Assembly: GCA_046331705.1 (NCBI GenBank)
Contig: JAXLQJ010000010.1
Location: 136,005-200,004, forward strand
Length of the DNA stretch: 64,000 nucleotides
Reading direction: 5' to 3'
From: JADJOY01 sp046331705 [NCBI: bacterium]
Lineage (GTDB): Bacteria; JADJOY01
The notes beneath the pieces were generated by a model that ran no database searches, had not been told where the DNA came from, and saw only the letters and a program-made list of their open reading frames with translations. Below are positions 1 through 9,236 of the stretch, one piece after another. Numbering within the stretch: position 1 is the first letter of the stretch; each line of letters starts with the position of its first letter. A program made the translations under genes and the position numbers.

Positions 1-584
1 GGACGAAGAAGCGCTGCGCGAGGAAGGAACATGAACGCCTGCTGGTCGAGTTACTCCACGAAACGTTGCCCGAGGACAGCCTGGGGCCGAGCTCCAAGCC
101 CATCGACCCTACAACGACCCGGCGCAACAGGTACAGCGGTGAAGATCGAGCAGGGCTCGGCAGGTTGCCGCCGAGATGGCGTTCTCGACGCGCTCTAGGC
201 CGCCTTCCGCGCGGCGTTGATCCTGTCCTTGAAGTCTCGCGGAATGTGCCGCGACGAGATCGCGCCTTGCGGATCTTGTCCAGCGCTGCGGATGAGAGCC
301 GTTTCCTGGGCTGGTAGTTCCACAGACCAGTTAGCGTCGTCTGCTGACCCGGATGGAGCGCGCGGTGGTGCTCGTAAACCACCACCGTCTCGTCCTTGAG
401 CGGCGAATGATCGGCCGCCGTGAGAACGCACGTTGCGTCGAAGCGCCATGTAGGATCGAGCGGCACGACGATCAGTTCCAATCTGGTCGGCCACGAGAAC
501 CGCGCGGAGCCTGATGGCGCCCTTGCCGCCCATGTCGACGAGGAACGTCGCCCGCTTCGAGCTGTCCCATTCTCCGGGGCTCCA
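1..584. other. Unassigned remnant DNA left of the IS1-type transposase
   Basis: No intact gene is recognisable here. Plus-strand positions 1-190 read as a short protein-like stretch (KEHERLLVELLHETLPED) that is soon lost to frame changes. On the minus strand, about 195-584 reads as protein-like segments in alternating frames, for example LELIVVPLDPTWRFDATC and ISSRHIPRDFKDRINAARK, ending at a stop near 195. I see no homologue for either. They look like fragments of genes next to an inactivated insertion sequence. The 13-bp sequence CAGCCTGGGGCCG at 77-89 recurs at 1527-1539 on the other side of the transposase. Confidence 0.35.
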
Positions 585-1426
585 TCAGGCAGACAACGCG
601 GCGTCGATGAGTTCGCCGATATCCCAGGCCGATGCTGTGACGCCAGCAGCCATCGCCGGAGTCACACCGTCGAGCGAGAGATGGCCGCGCACGTGAAGTT
701 GTAGTAGCCGAAATGCAATCCAACAGCCGCCTTGAGGTTCTCCAGCTTCTTGCTGAACGCGTTCGTTAACCTCGCGAATCTGCGCATCGACATTCTCATG
801 GTGAGGTTGCCGCGCTCGACGTGACTCGTGCCGATTTTCGTGCGACGTCCGGATCGCCGATCACCACCGTCTTGCTCGTGCTGATGACCTTGGGCGGGCT
901 GTACCTACCCGGGCCAATGGGTTCGGCTTCGTAGGCTTTTACGATCTGGCCGTAGTCCACGTCCGCGCCGAACGCCTCCTCCGGGTCGCGTCTACGTATG
1001 CCGCGAGTGCATCGGACGAGAGCTGGATGCGATTCAGTAGGCGCGACGAAAGATCGGTCAGGAACGCCGTCGCGTTCCTCGGAGTCGCGCTTCCCATGCG
1101 GTAGCTCGGCACCAACTTGCGTCAGGATCGATCGCCACGAACGTCCACTGATCGCCGACGCGGCTCGTGTCGTCGGTCGCCTTCACGTGGCGCTGCTTCT
1201 TGCCGACGTAGCTCCAGATTTCGTCGACCTCGATCCGCTCGCATCCGAGATCTTCACCATCTCGTGATCCAGGAGGCGTTGACAGCCGTCACCGACGCGC
1301 ACCATGAGGCGCAGAATCGTGTCACGATGCACGCCGCTATTGCGCTCGGTGGCGCGGACGCTGGTACCGTCCACGAGGCACCCGATGACCAACTCCTCGC
1401 TCGGACTTGCTCAGCACGTTCGCCAT
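585..1426 (-). pseudogene. IS1-type DDE transposase, frameshifted
   Basis: Reading the minus strand from ATG 1426 and allowing frame changes recovers almost a whole IS1-family-like transposase. The N-terminal part contains GTSVRATERNSGVHRDTI, then RIEVDEIWSYVGKKQRHV with the first catalytic Asp. A second Asp lies in RIQLSSDALAAYVDA and the Glu in TSHVERGNLTMRMSMRR. The end reads GELIDAALSA followed by a stop at 585-587. All three DDE residues are visible but lie in different frames, with shifts near 1400, 1260, 1110, 980 and 830, so no functional enzyme would be made. The total length matches an intact copy of about 280 aa. I could not define terminal inverted repeats. Confidence 0.8.
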
Positions 1427-1691
1427 CGCCGACCCCATTCGTTAGCGGACGGATAGGACTCTAGCGAATCCCACTGATAGCGTCAGGGGACGTGCGTTCC
1501 TATTGACGTAGCTATTGGATGGTGCGCAGCCTGGGGCCGTGAAGGATGGGAAGCAACGAGGGTGACCTCGGACGGTCCGATACCGGGCTCTACACCCTAC
1601 GGGGCCGCTGTCACCGCAGCGGGGTCTGGACCCTCACCCTCCCGCCACATTCCCATGAGTATTCTAGCGCATTTACGGGAGGAATCACACG

Positions 1692-2277
1692 ATGACTGAC
1701 GAAGCCGACCGCAAGAAGAAGCACCGCAGTCCGCTTAATCCGTTCTTAGCTCCGGGAAGCGATCAACTGCGCGGGCGAATTCTACAAGGACCACCGGACC
1801 AATCCGACGTCAATCCAGGCGGCCGCGACTACCTGGGGCCAGGACCCCAAGTCAGGCATTACTGGGGTTGGTGGACGGATCGTGTCAGCGCTCAAGCAGT
1901 TTGGGTTGATGGAGGAGACGGGATGGTGGCGCCACCTGGCGCCTCAAGCTGACCGATCTCGGCCGCTTGCGCTGCTGCCAGAGTCCGATTCGCGACGTCC
2001 GACGGCCATTCGGGAAGCAGCGCTGAGGCCCAAAATTCACGAGGAATTGGTCAAATACTACCCGGAACGTCTGCCCTCGGATCAGGAGCTGAAAACCAGC
2101 CTTGAGCTAGATCGAGGATTCAACCCGGACGCGATCCCGGCCTTTATCAAGCAGTTCCGTGATACGTGCGAGTATGCGGCGCTGTATAGCGATGATAGAC
2201 TAACGCCCGCAGCCGACGAATTCGGGGATTTGCTCGCAGAAGAGGGCAATCCGCACATCCGGGAAGCGCCAGGCTAA
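1692..2277 (+). pseudogene. DUF5343-like protein, frameshifted
   Basis: A good Shine-Dalgarno (GGAGG, about 8 nt before ATG 1692) opens MTDEADRKKKHRSP. The frame then changes near 1750, after which INCAGEFYKDHRTNPTS and GGRIVSALKQFGLMEETG continue in another frame. A short segment near 1935-1970 (RLKLTDLGRL) needs a further pair of shifts. The last 110 codons (AIREAALRPKIHEELVKYYP, then IPAFIKQFRDTCEYA) are in one frame to the stop. The winged-helix-like start and overall plan resemble DUF5343-type proteins, which often sit in mobile or defence contexts; this assignment is from memory of the family and tentative. The lesions and the neighbouring dead transposase suggest a decayed acquired gene. 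Confidence 0.5.
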
Positions 2278-2296
2278 GCTTGGGGGTGAGGATCCA

Positions 2297-3103
2297 ATGA
2301 CGACGGCCGGAACGCCGCCAGCGGGCGCGCTCGAAACTCCGCCTTTGACCAGTGAGGCGTGGCAGAACCTCACGTTCGACGACAGCGACGGGCTGATCGA
2401 CTGCTTCGATCCCGATTGCGCCAGCGACCACGATTGCGACGGAGTCGAGCTCTGCTACAACGGCACGGACGACGACGGCGACACGCTCGTCGACTGCGCC
2501 GATACCGCCGACTGCGCGAGCTTCCCGGCGTGCGCGCCGCCGCCGGTCGAGGTCTGCGACAACAGCCTGGATGACGATCAGGACGGTCTCTACGACTGCT
2601 TCGACGACGACTGCGCCTCGTTCCCTGCGTGCGTGTGCACGGACGCGGACGGCGACGGCTACGGCAACCCCGCGTCGCTCATGTGCGCGGATCCGGCGCT
2701 CGACTGCAACGATGGCAATGCCGACGTGAACCCGGGCGCCGTCGAGGTGCCGGGCAACGGCCTCGACGACGACTGCAACGCGGCCACCAGCGATTGTCAG
2801 GACCTGGACGGCGACGGCTACGGGAACCCGGCGTCGGCCGATTGCGACCACGCCCAGCTCGACTGCAACGATGCCAACGGCGACGTGAATCCCGGCAAGA
2901 CCGAGATCCCGAAGAACGGTATCGACGACGACTGCAATCCCGCCACGCCTGGCGCCTGCACGCCCAGGCTCGCGGAAGCGTCGGTCGGCACGGGCGCGGC
3001 GTCCACGCCGGGGAGCGTGGACCTCGGGCTCTACTTGATTCCGGGTGCCGCCCTCGCGCTCGTGCTACGGCGGGTGAGACGCATGGCGCGGCCACGCTCG
3101 TGA
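2297..3103 (+). CDS. MopE-like metal-binding repeat protein, probably 5' truncated
   Basis: A 268-aa acidic, Cys-rich protein with tandem modules of the DxDGDGYGNP...LDCND...NPGA/K..E...NGxDDDCN type. Two complete copies lie at about residues 113-155 and 168-215, with looser D/C-rich copies before them. This is the 'putative metal-binding motif' family (MopE-like) common in secreted proteins of Myxococcota and relatives; EF-hand-like DxDGDG loops imply Ca2+ binding. The C terminus has a hydrophobic stretch (LGLYLIPGAALALVL) followed by RRVRR, the layout of a C-terminal sorting/anchoring tail. There is no N-terminal signal peptide, and the reading frame opens only 20 bp after the decayed mobile segment. 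The original 5' end has therefore probably been replaced. The start at ATG 2297 has a purine-rich GGGGGTGAGGA upstream. Confidence 0.7.
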   Translation: MTTAGTPPAGALETPPLTSEAWQNLTFDDSDGLIDCFDPDCASDHDCDGVELCYNGTDDDGDTLVDCADTADCASFPACAPPPVEVCDNSLDDDQDGLYDCFDDDCASFPACVCTDADGDGYGNPASLMCADPALDCNDGNADVNPGAVEVPGNGLDDDCNAATSDCQDLDGDGYGNPASADCDHAQLDCNDANGDVNPGKTEIPKNGIDDDCNPATPGACTPRLAEASVGTGAASTPGSVDLGLYLIPGAALALVLRRVRRMARPRS

Positions 3104-3107
3104 AGTA

Positions 3108-3139
3108 GCGCGCCGCTCGGCCACCGCGAAGCGGCGCGC
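3108..3139 (+). terminator. GC-rich hairpin after the MopE-like gene
   Basis: GCGCGCCGCT (3108-3117) pairs perfectly with AGCGGCGCGC (3130-3139) around a 12-nt loop, five bases after the stop codon. No U-run follows, so it is a terminator or an mRNA-stabilising hairpin by position only. Confidence 0.4.
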
Positions 3140-3290
3140 GCCCCATCGACGCGGAGCCCGTCGGGAGCATCGCTCTCGGCGGGCTTCGCTCGTTTCGTCC
3201 GGCCCCGGGGCTTTTCGCTTGGGTTGCGACGCGGTTGGCGATCCCTCATCATGGGACCTTTGCGTCACATCGCTTCACGGAGAGTGGCTC

Positions 3291-4292
3291 GTGCGTCGAC
3301 GAATCGATCGAACCATCTCGCTCGCCGCCGCGATCGCGGCCTTGCTCACGCTGCGCCCGGTCCCGAGCGCCGCCCAGTACTGCGCGCTCCCCACCACCAA
3401 CGAGTGGTTCGACATCTCGGGCATGGGTGGCAATCTCGGGCTCGGCAACGACGCCGCGATCATGTGCATGTGGCCGCTCACGTTCACGCTCTACGGCACC
3501 GCGTACGACAACATCGTCATCAGCTCGAACGGCTACGCGTTCCTGACCAACGCGGGCTTCAATCCGGGCTGTTCCTTCGCGCCGCCGCCCGGCGGCACCA
3601 ATCCCAACAACGTCGGGCTCCCGAACGTATCGGCTCCGGGTGCGTTGATCGCGCCGTTCTGGGACGATCTCGATCCATCGCTCTCGGGCGGCGTGCACTC
3701 GGTGGGCTGGGCCCTCGCGGGGCAGCCGCAGCGCCTGGTCGTGCAATGGGACGGCGTCCCACATGCCGGCGGCGGCGGGACCGGCAAGTTCCAGATGCAG
3801 CTCGAGGACGTCACCCACGACATCCTCTTCTGCTACCAGGACGTGGACTTCGGGAATCCGGCGTACGACTTCGGTGCCAGCGCGACCGTCGGCATCCAGG
3901 ACGCCACCGGCACGCAGGCGCTCCAGTACTCGCTCAACAGCGCCTCGCTGACCAACAACTCCTGCATCCGCATCTACGCGTCGTGCCCCTGCACCGACGC
4001 CGATGGCGACGGTTACGGCAACCCGGCATCTCCGGCGTGCACGTACGCGCAGCTCGACTGCAACGACGCCAATCCAGCGGTGAACCCGGGCGCCACGGAA
4101 GTGCTCTTCAACGGGATCGACGACGACTGCAACGCGGCGACGCCGGTCAACCCCGCGTGCATGAGCGTCGCCGCCTCCGAGGGGCCCGCTCAGCCCGCCG
4201 CCGCGAGCGCCGCGGCCACCGGGCTCGGTGTGGTGTTGCCGCTGGCGGTGCTTCGGTGGCAACGTCGCCGCCGGAGTCGCGCAACCGCATGA
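3291..4292 (+). CDS. Secreted nidogen-like beta-sandwich protein with MopE-like module
   Basis: I start this at GTG 3291, preceded by CGGAGAG. That gives a clean signal peptide (RRRIDRTISLAAAIAALL...PSAAQ, cleavage near Ala-Gln). An upstream in-frame ATG would bury the signal sequence. Residues of about 25-230 contain IVISSNGYAFLTNAGF, APFWDDLDPS, QRLVVQWDGV and ATVGIQDATG, the pattern of nidogen-like/NIDO-type extracellular domains. A single MopE-like module follows (DADGDGYGNPAS ... LDCNDANPAVNPGATE ... NGIDDDCN). The protein ends in a hydrophobic segment and RWQRRRRSR, a sorting-type tail like that of the preceding gene. It is probably surface-exposed and Ca2+- or Cu-binding; its partner is unknown. 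Confidence 0.7.
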   Translation: MRRRIDRTISLAAAIAALLTLRPVPSAAQYCALPTTNEWFDISGMGGNLGLGNDAAIMCMWPLTFTLYGTAYDNIVISSNGYAFLTNAGFNPGCSFAPPPGGTNPNNVGLPNVSAPGALIAPFWDDLDPSLSGGVHSVGWALAGQPQRLVVQWDGVPHAGGGGTGKFQMQLEDVTHDILFCYQDVDFGNPAYDFGASATVGIQDATGTQALQYSLNSASLTNNSCIRIYASCPCTDADGDGYGNPASPACTYAQLDCNDANPAVNPGATEVLFNGIDDDCNAATPVNPACMSVAASEGPAQPAAASAAATGLGVVLPLAVLRWQRRRRSRATA

Positions 4293-4738
4293 TCCCGCTC
4301 ACGCAAGCCCGTTCCAGACGTCGCGGTCTTCGCGCCGTCGCCCTGGCGTGCGTGGCGCTCGGTATCGGCGGTTGCAGCAAGAAGGGTGGCGGCCAGACCT
4401 CGGTGTCGGTGGCGCGCGGCGAGACCGTGCAGGCGGTGCTCGAGATCAAGGCCGGCGAGGCCGAAGGCGGTCAGCTCGAATCCTGCGATCTCGTCGTCTT
4501 GAACGAGCAGGATCCGGACACCGCGCTGGCGCTGGATCAGCTGGACGTGACGTTCGGAACGCCGGCGAAGTCGGCCGATCGCCGCTGCGGCGTGATCGCC
4601 ACGCTCGCCGCGCACGACGATGCGGTGGCTGGTGATTACGTGGTCGAGGCCACGTTCTTCTACGAGTTCTCGGCGCCCTTTCAGGGAACCCAGGAAGGAG
4701 ACGATTTCGGCTCCATCCTGGTGACCATCACGCCCTGA
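4289..4738 (+). CDS. Small putative lipoprotein
   Basis: ATG 4289 overlaps the previous stop (ATGA), so the two genes are translationally coupled. The 149-aa product begins with a basic stretch and a hydrophobic helix ending in LGIGGC, a good lipobox, followed by SKKGGG. The remainder is a compact beta-rich domain with two cysteines (LESCDLVVLNEQD and DRRCGVIATL) and a C-terminal VVEATFFYEF strand. I do not recognise a named family. Coupling to the nidogen/MopE-like gene suggests a shared surface role. It is followed by only about 40 bp before the convergent kinase gene. Confidence 0.6.
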   Translation: MIPLTQARSRRRGLRAVALACVALGIGGCSKKGGGQTSVSVARGETVQAVLEIKAGEAEGGQLESCDLVVLNEQDPDTALALDQLDVTFGTPAKSADRRCGVIATLAAHDDAVAGDYVVEATFFYEFSAPFQGTQEGDDFGSILVTITP

Positions 4739-4781
4739 GCCCTGCGCTCCAGGGGCGGCCGCCTGGTCGCCGGTTCGCGCC

Positions 4782-7550
4782 TCAGACGGATGGACGCGCG
4801 TCCAGCGTGCTGCGCACCACCCGCAAGACCTCGTCGAGGCGAAACGGCTTCTCGAGCAGCACGATCGACTTGTCGTCGAGCCCGTGGCGGTCGAGGACTT
4901 CGGCGGTGTAGCCCGAGACGTAGATCACGCCCGCGGTCGGGAAGAGCTCACGCACGGCGTTCGCCACCTCGTGTCCATCCATCCGCGGCATCACCACGTC
5001 GGTGATGAGCAGGTCGATCGGGATCTTCTCGGAGCGTAGCCAGCTCAGCGCGGCCTCGCCCGAGGGCGCGTCCCACACACGGTAGCCGCGCTGCGCCAGG
5101 GCCTGGCGCAGGATCGCGCGGACCTGGTCTTCGTCCTCGACGACCAGGATCGTCTCCGAGCCGACGCGGCGCGGCTCCGGAAGAGGCGGCTCCTCGGGCT
5201 CGATCGCGTTCACGCGCGGCAGGTAGATCGTGAACGTCGAGCCCTCGCCCACGGCGCTCTTCACCTCGACGTGGCCGCCGGTCTGCTTCACGACGCCGTA
5301 CACGGTGGCGAGACCGAGCCCGGTGCCCCGTCCCTCGCCCTTGGTCGTGAAGAAGGGCTCGAAGATGCGAGCCTGCGTCTCCTCGTCCATGCCGCATCCG
5401 GTGTCGCGAACGACGAGCTGAACGTACGCTCCCGGCGCCAGGCCGAGGTGCTGGCGGGGATCGTCGTCCGCGACGTCCTCGTTGGCCGTGCGGATCTCGA
5501 GCTTGCCGCCCTTCGGCATCGCGTCGCGCGCGTTGACCACCAGATTGAGCAGCACTTGCTCGAGCTGCCCTGGGTCTGCGCGCACCGTGCCGAGGTTGGA
5601 CGCGGGCTTCACCGTCATCTCGATGTCCTCGCCGATGAGCCGTGGCAGCATTCGCGTGAGATCGCCGAGCAACGCGTTCAGGTTGAGCACCTCGGGAGCG
5701 AGCCGCTGCTTGCGGCTGAAGGCGAGGAGCTGGCGCGTGAGCTTCGCCGCCCGCTCGCCGGCGGCCATCACCAGCCCCAACGATTCCCGGGTCCGAGGCG
5801 AGACGTCGCCGTCCAGCTCGAGCTGGGCTTGGCCGAGGATCACCGTCAGCAGGTTGTTGAAGTCGTGCGCGACGCCGCCGGCGAGGCGCCCGATGGCATC
5901 CATCTTCTGCGATTGGCGGAGCTGCTCTTCGCTCGCCTGCAGCGCCAGCTCGAAGCGCTTGCGCTGGGTGATGTCGCGCACCACACCGAAGAAGCCGTGC
6001 ACGCGCCCATCGGCCTCGCGGCGGCAGACCGATCGGTCCTCCAGCCAGCGCACGTCGCCGTCGGGCCGCGCGATCCGGTAGACGCGGGTGACCGAGGGCT
6101 CACCCTCGCGCAGCTTGCGCGTCGATTCCACGAAGCCCTGCCGGTCCGCGACGTCGATCAATCCGACCAGCCGCTCGAGCGGACCCAGGATCTCCTCGGG
6201 ACCGCGACCGGTGACGGTCTTCGCCTGGTCGCTCACGAACGTGACCTGCCCCGGCTCCGTGCCTTCCGCGAAATCGACCACGTAGAGGACGTCCGAGATG
6301 CTCTGCACCACCAGCCGGTAGCGCTCCTCGCTGCGCCGCAGCTGCTCGGCGCGCCGCTCGAGCTCGTCGCGGCCGCGGCCGAGCGCCTCGTGCAGCCGGC
6401 CGTTGCGCAAGTTGAGCGCGAGCTGCGGGAGCAGCACGCCCAGGCACGTGAGCTCCGTCGAGCCGAATCGCTGGGCGGCGCCCACGCGATTCACCACGAC
6501 GAGGAAGCCCAGGATGCCGGCGTCGTCGGAAACCGCGGAGACGATCGCCTCGCGAGCGCCGCTCGCCGCCAGCGCCCGCAGCCACGGTTCGGCGGTCTCG
6601 AGCGAGCGAACCAGCCGCGGCTCGTTCGGGACGGCGACGGGGAACTCGCTCGGCAGCAGCTCGAGCCCGGCGCTCGTTCCCGCGGCGACGCGCAGCGGTG
6701 GCGCGGGCTCGCGCGACACCACCAGCAACGCGCGCTCGGCGCGGAGCTGGGCGCGAATCTGCTCGACCGCGGTGTGGGCGATTCGCTCGATGTCCAGCCA
6801 TCGTCCGACCTCGCGCGAGAACGAGTGCACCTTCTCGAGGTCGCGATGACGTTGACCGAGCTCGCCGTGCGCTCGCACCACCGCCCACATCGCCGCCATG
6901 GGCAGCACCGCGATGAGCGCGAGCCGGGGATCGAGGATCGCGGGCAGCACGCACAAGACTCCGGTCGACGCGCCCACCAGATAGAGCGCGTGCCCGAACC
7001 GCGCTTCGATGGCCAGCCATTTCTGGAGGCCGCCCTCGAAGAGCGAGACGGCGATCGAGATGAAGAGGCTGCCGATCGCCATCGCGACCCCGATGGCCAC
7101 GAGCAGCGCGAACCAGGTCCCCACCGTCGGCGGGGTGCTCGGCTCCACGAGACGTCGCGCGATCGTGGCCGACAGCGTCGCCTCGAGCGCGAACACCGCG
7201 AGATTGAACACCAGCTTGTAGAACGGCGGACGCGGTGGACGAAGCGCACCGAGGGATGCGCCCAGCAGCCAGGCGAGCGCGAGCCAGTGCGGCGTGAGAA
7301 AGACCAGGCCGTAGGCGAGCGGGATCTCGGTGGGTGAGAAGGAGATCGCTTCCCTGCGGAACTCGACGTGGAAGACGAATCGCTCGGCGAGGAAGAACCC
7401 GAGGGTCACCAGCGGGAACGCCACCAGCAGCGACGCGGGCAGGTAAGCAACGTCCGCGTTCGGGACCAGCCGAAGGAGCGTGGCGGCGATCGCGAACAGC
7501 GCGACCGTGAGCAATGCGATCAGCGCGAGTGGCTTGTCAGTGGCGCGCAC
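4782..7550 (-). CDS. Membrane-bound hybrid histidine kinase with GAF, PAS and receiver
   Basis: A 922-aa sensor kinase. Residues of about 5-235 form several hydrophobic helices (a MASE-like membrane sensor), followed by a GAF-like region (about 255-400), a short coiled coil and a PAS/PAC domain (about 415-545). The HisKA motif GRLAGGVAHDFNNLLTV places the phosphoacceptor at His562. The HATPase shows the N box (LLNLVVNARDAMP, about 670), G1 (DTGCGMD) and G2 (GEGRGTGLGLATVYGVV). The C-terminal receiver has the acidic pocket VVEDEDQ, phosphoacceptor Asp851 in LLITDVVMPRMDG, and the conserved Lys in LLEKPF. The HDFNN type of HisKA followed by a receiver is typical of hybrid kinases without a transmitter-linked output. 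No response-regulator gene lies nearby, so the partner is unknown. Confidence 0.9.
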   Translation of the reverse strand: MRATDKPLALIALLTVALFAIAATLLRLVPNADVAYLPASLLVAFPLVTLGFFLAERFVFHVEFRREAISFSPTEIPLAYGLVFLTPHWLALAWLLGASLGALRPPRPPFYKLVFNLAVFALEATLSATIARRLVEPSTPPTVGTWFALLVAIGVAMAIGSLFISIAVSLFEGGLQKWLAIEARFGHALYLVGASTGVLCVLPAILDPRLALIAVLPMAAMWAVVRAHGELGQRHRDLEKVHSFSREVGRWLDIERIAHTAVEQIRAQLRAERALLVVSREPAPPLRVAAGTSAGLELLPSEFPVAVPNEPRLVRSLETAEPWLRALAASGAREAIVSAVSDDAGILGFLVVVNRVGAAQRFGSTELTCLGVLLPQLALNLRNGRLHEALGRGRDELERRAEQLRRSEERYRLVVQSISDVLYVVDFAEGTEPGQVTFVSDQAKTVTGRGPEEILGPLERLVGLIDVADRQGFVESTRKLREGEPSVTRVYRIARPDGDVRWLEDRSVCRREADGRVHGFFGVVRDITQRKRFELALQASEEQLRQSQKMDAIGRLAGGVAHDFNNLLTVILGQAQLELDGDVSPRTRESLGLVMAAGERAAKLTRQLLAFSRKQRLAPEVLNLNALLGDLTRMLPRLIGEDIEMTVKPASNLGTVRADPGQLEQVLLNLVVNARDAMPKGGKLEIRTANEDVADDDPRQHLGLAPGAYVQLVVRDTGCGMDEETQARIFEPFFTTKGEGRGTGLGLATVYGVVKQTGGHVEVKSAVGEGSTFTIYLPRVNAIEPEEPPLPEPRRVGSETILVVEDEDQVRAILRQALAQRGYRVWDAPSGEAALSWLRSEKIPIDLLITDVVMPRMDGHEVANAVRELFPTAGVIYVSGYTAEVLDRHGLDDKSIVLLEKPFRLDEVLRVVRSTLDARPSV

Positions 7551-7682
7551 GCGACAGGTCCGAAGCTCGGGGCGGCGGGAAGTCGAGGATGGCCCGTCCG
7601 CGTACGGAAAGCACGACCGGCGCAGCCCGTGCCGCGCCGGTCGCGTTCGAGAAGGGGAGCGTGCTCGGGACCCGCCAGCCGA

Positions 7683-9236
7683 TCACCACGAAGCGCCGCG
7701 CCACGCGGCGCCCGACCACGAGACGTCGCGCCACGCGGCACCCGTCCACGAACCATCGCGCCACGCCGCGCCGGTCCAGGTCGCGGATGTCCACTTGGCG
7801 CCAGTCCAGGTGTCACCCCGCCAGCTCGCGCTCGTCCACTTGGCGCCCAGCCAGCTCGCGCCCGTCCAATGCGCGCCGGTCCACGCGGCCTCGCGCCAAG
7901 CGGCCCCACGCCACGCCGCCCCGGTCCAGTGGGCTCCGTCGAAGTCACCGGCCGCCCAGTGTTTCGCGCCGTCGAGCTGCCCGGGCCACGGCTCGCCGAG
8001 GGTCGTGATCTCGCCGCTGAGTGGGACGCCGCCGATCACCACGCGGGCGGAGCCGCGTGCGAGCTCGAGCGCCCCGCTGCCCGAAGACGGCTGCCACGCC
8101 TGGCTCGTGGCGCACGCTTCCGTCTTGCTCGCGCCGAAGACGTCGATCCGTCCCCGCCCCTGGAATTCCTCGGGGACTCCCCCGATCGGCTCGGCTGCGC
8201 CGCGGAGCAGCGCCTTCACCTGATCGGGAGTGAGCCAGGGGCGCTCTTCGAGCAGCAACGCCACCGCGCCGGAGACCACCGCCGCCGCCTGCGAGCTGCC
8301 GCTACCCTTGAAGAGCGTCTCGCTCACGTAGCCTTCCGGGTGCTCGACATCGACGCGCGACCCAGGCGCCCTGAGGCTCACGATGTGGGCGCCGGGTGCA
8401 GACACGTCCGGGTTGCGCGACCCGTCGCCGCTGGTGCTCCACGCCGGTGTCTGGATGGTGCGCCTGGCCGTGTCGGCCGCGGCGACGGCGATCACGAACG
8501 GATCGAGAGCGGGATCCGCGAGCCGGCGTATCCCTCTGCCGTCGTTGCCGACGGCCACGACCACCACGATCCCGGCCCGCCACGCCTCCTCGACGGCGAA
8601 CGCCAGCGGGTCCACTCGGTAGTCCTGGGTGGAGTCGGTTCCGTACGAGAGATTGAGCACGCGGATGTCGAGATCGTGGGCGTGGTCGACCACCCAATCG
8701 ATGCCCGCGATCACCTGCGAGACGTCCACCGCGCCGCTGTTGTCGCCGACCTTGACCGAGACCAGCGACGCGCCCGGCGCGACCCCCTGGAACGCGCCAT
8801 CGGGGCTGCGTCCCGCGATGATCCCGGCCATGTGCGTGCCGTGCCCGTAGGTGTCGAGGTAACGCGCCTCGGGCACGCCCGCTTCGAGCGAGAGATCCAC
8901 CATCGCCACGACCTTGTCGGGGTCGGCGAGCGCCGGCACCGGTGCCACGCCGGTGTCGACCAGCGCGACCGTGACGCCGCTACCGTCGATGCCGCGAAGG
9001 CGGAGCTTGCTGGCGCCGATGACCTCGACCACAGCCGCCGGCATGACGGCGGGATCGCTGGGTGACTCCGGCGCGGCGACCTTGCTCGCCGCCGGGGGCG
9101 GACCGTCGGGCTTGGGGTTGGGGCCCGCCACGCTGGCGGGTGTTGCGGCCAGCGTCGCGAGCAACGGGAGGAGCGCCCACCATTTCCTTCCCGTTGGACG
9201 CTGAGGCTCGGCGAGGGGCTCGTCGGTTTGCGGCAT
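7683..9236 (-). CDS. Subtilisin-like serine protease (S8) with C-terminal Trp repeats
   Basis: A 517-aa secreted protease. The N terminus has a signal-like segment (KWWALLPLLATLAATPASVA). The catalytic triad is readable: Asp94 in VALVDTGV, His132 in TYGHGTHMAG and Ser315 in GSGSSQAAAVVSG, with oxyanion Asn231 in VAVGNDG. The protease core ends near residue 370. After a linker, residues of about 426-517 consist almost wholly of 5-residue units of the W-(T/R/S)-x-A-x type, so a Trp occurs every fifth residue to the very end. Subtilases with such W-rich tails occur in some Actinobacteria and Myxococcota; the tail's role is unknown and could be surface attachment. The gene stands alone, with a 315-bp upstream gap that probably holds its promoter. 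Confidence 0.9.
   Translation of the reverse strand: MPQTDEPLAEPQRPTGRKWWALLPLLATLAATPASVAGPNPKPDGPPPAASKVAAPESPSDPAVMPAAVVEVIGASKLRLRGIDGSGVTVALVDTGVAPVPALADPDKVVAMVDLSLEAGVPEARYLDTYGHGTHMAGIIAGRSPDGAFQGVAPGASLVSVKVGDNSGAVDVSQVIAGIDWVVDHAHDLDIRVLNLSYGTDSTQDYRVDPLAFAVEEAWRAGIVVVVAVGNDGRGIRRLADPALDPFVIAVAAADTARRTIQTPAWSTSGDGSRNPDVSAPGAHIVSLRAPGSRVDVEHPEGYVSETLFKGSGSSQAAAVVSGAVALLLEERPWLTPDQVKALLRGAAEPIGGVPEEFQGRGRIDVFGASKTEACATSQAWQPSSGSGALELARGSARVVIGGVPLSGEITTLGEPWPGQLDGAKHWAAGDFDGAHWTGAAWRGAAWREAAWTGAHWTGASWLGAKWTSASWRGDTWTGAKWTSATWTGAAWRDGSWTGAAWRDVSWSGAAWRGASW
7686..7961 (-). repeat. Tandem 15-bp repeats encoding W-x-G/S-A-x pentads
   Basis: About eighteen degenerate 15-bp units end the subtilase gene. 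Each contains a CCA-type anticodon-strand motif (TGG on the coding strand) at fixed spacing and encodes units such as WTGAA, WRGAA, WTGAH, WLGAK and WTSAS. The period equals that of pentapeptide repeats (a right-handed quadrilateral beta-helix), but with Trp rather than Leu/Phe at the centre. Confidence 0.8.

Noticed and set aside
5271-7337. Long open frames opposite the histidine kinase, molybdoenzyme, GH63 and sugar-phosphate genes
   Set aside because: They are antisense or out-of-frame products of GC-rich third-position bias, with Arg/Ala/Gly-rich composition and no domain; the opposite-strand genes have clear families.
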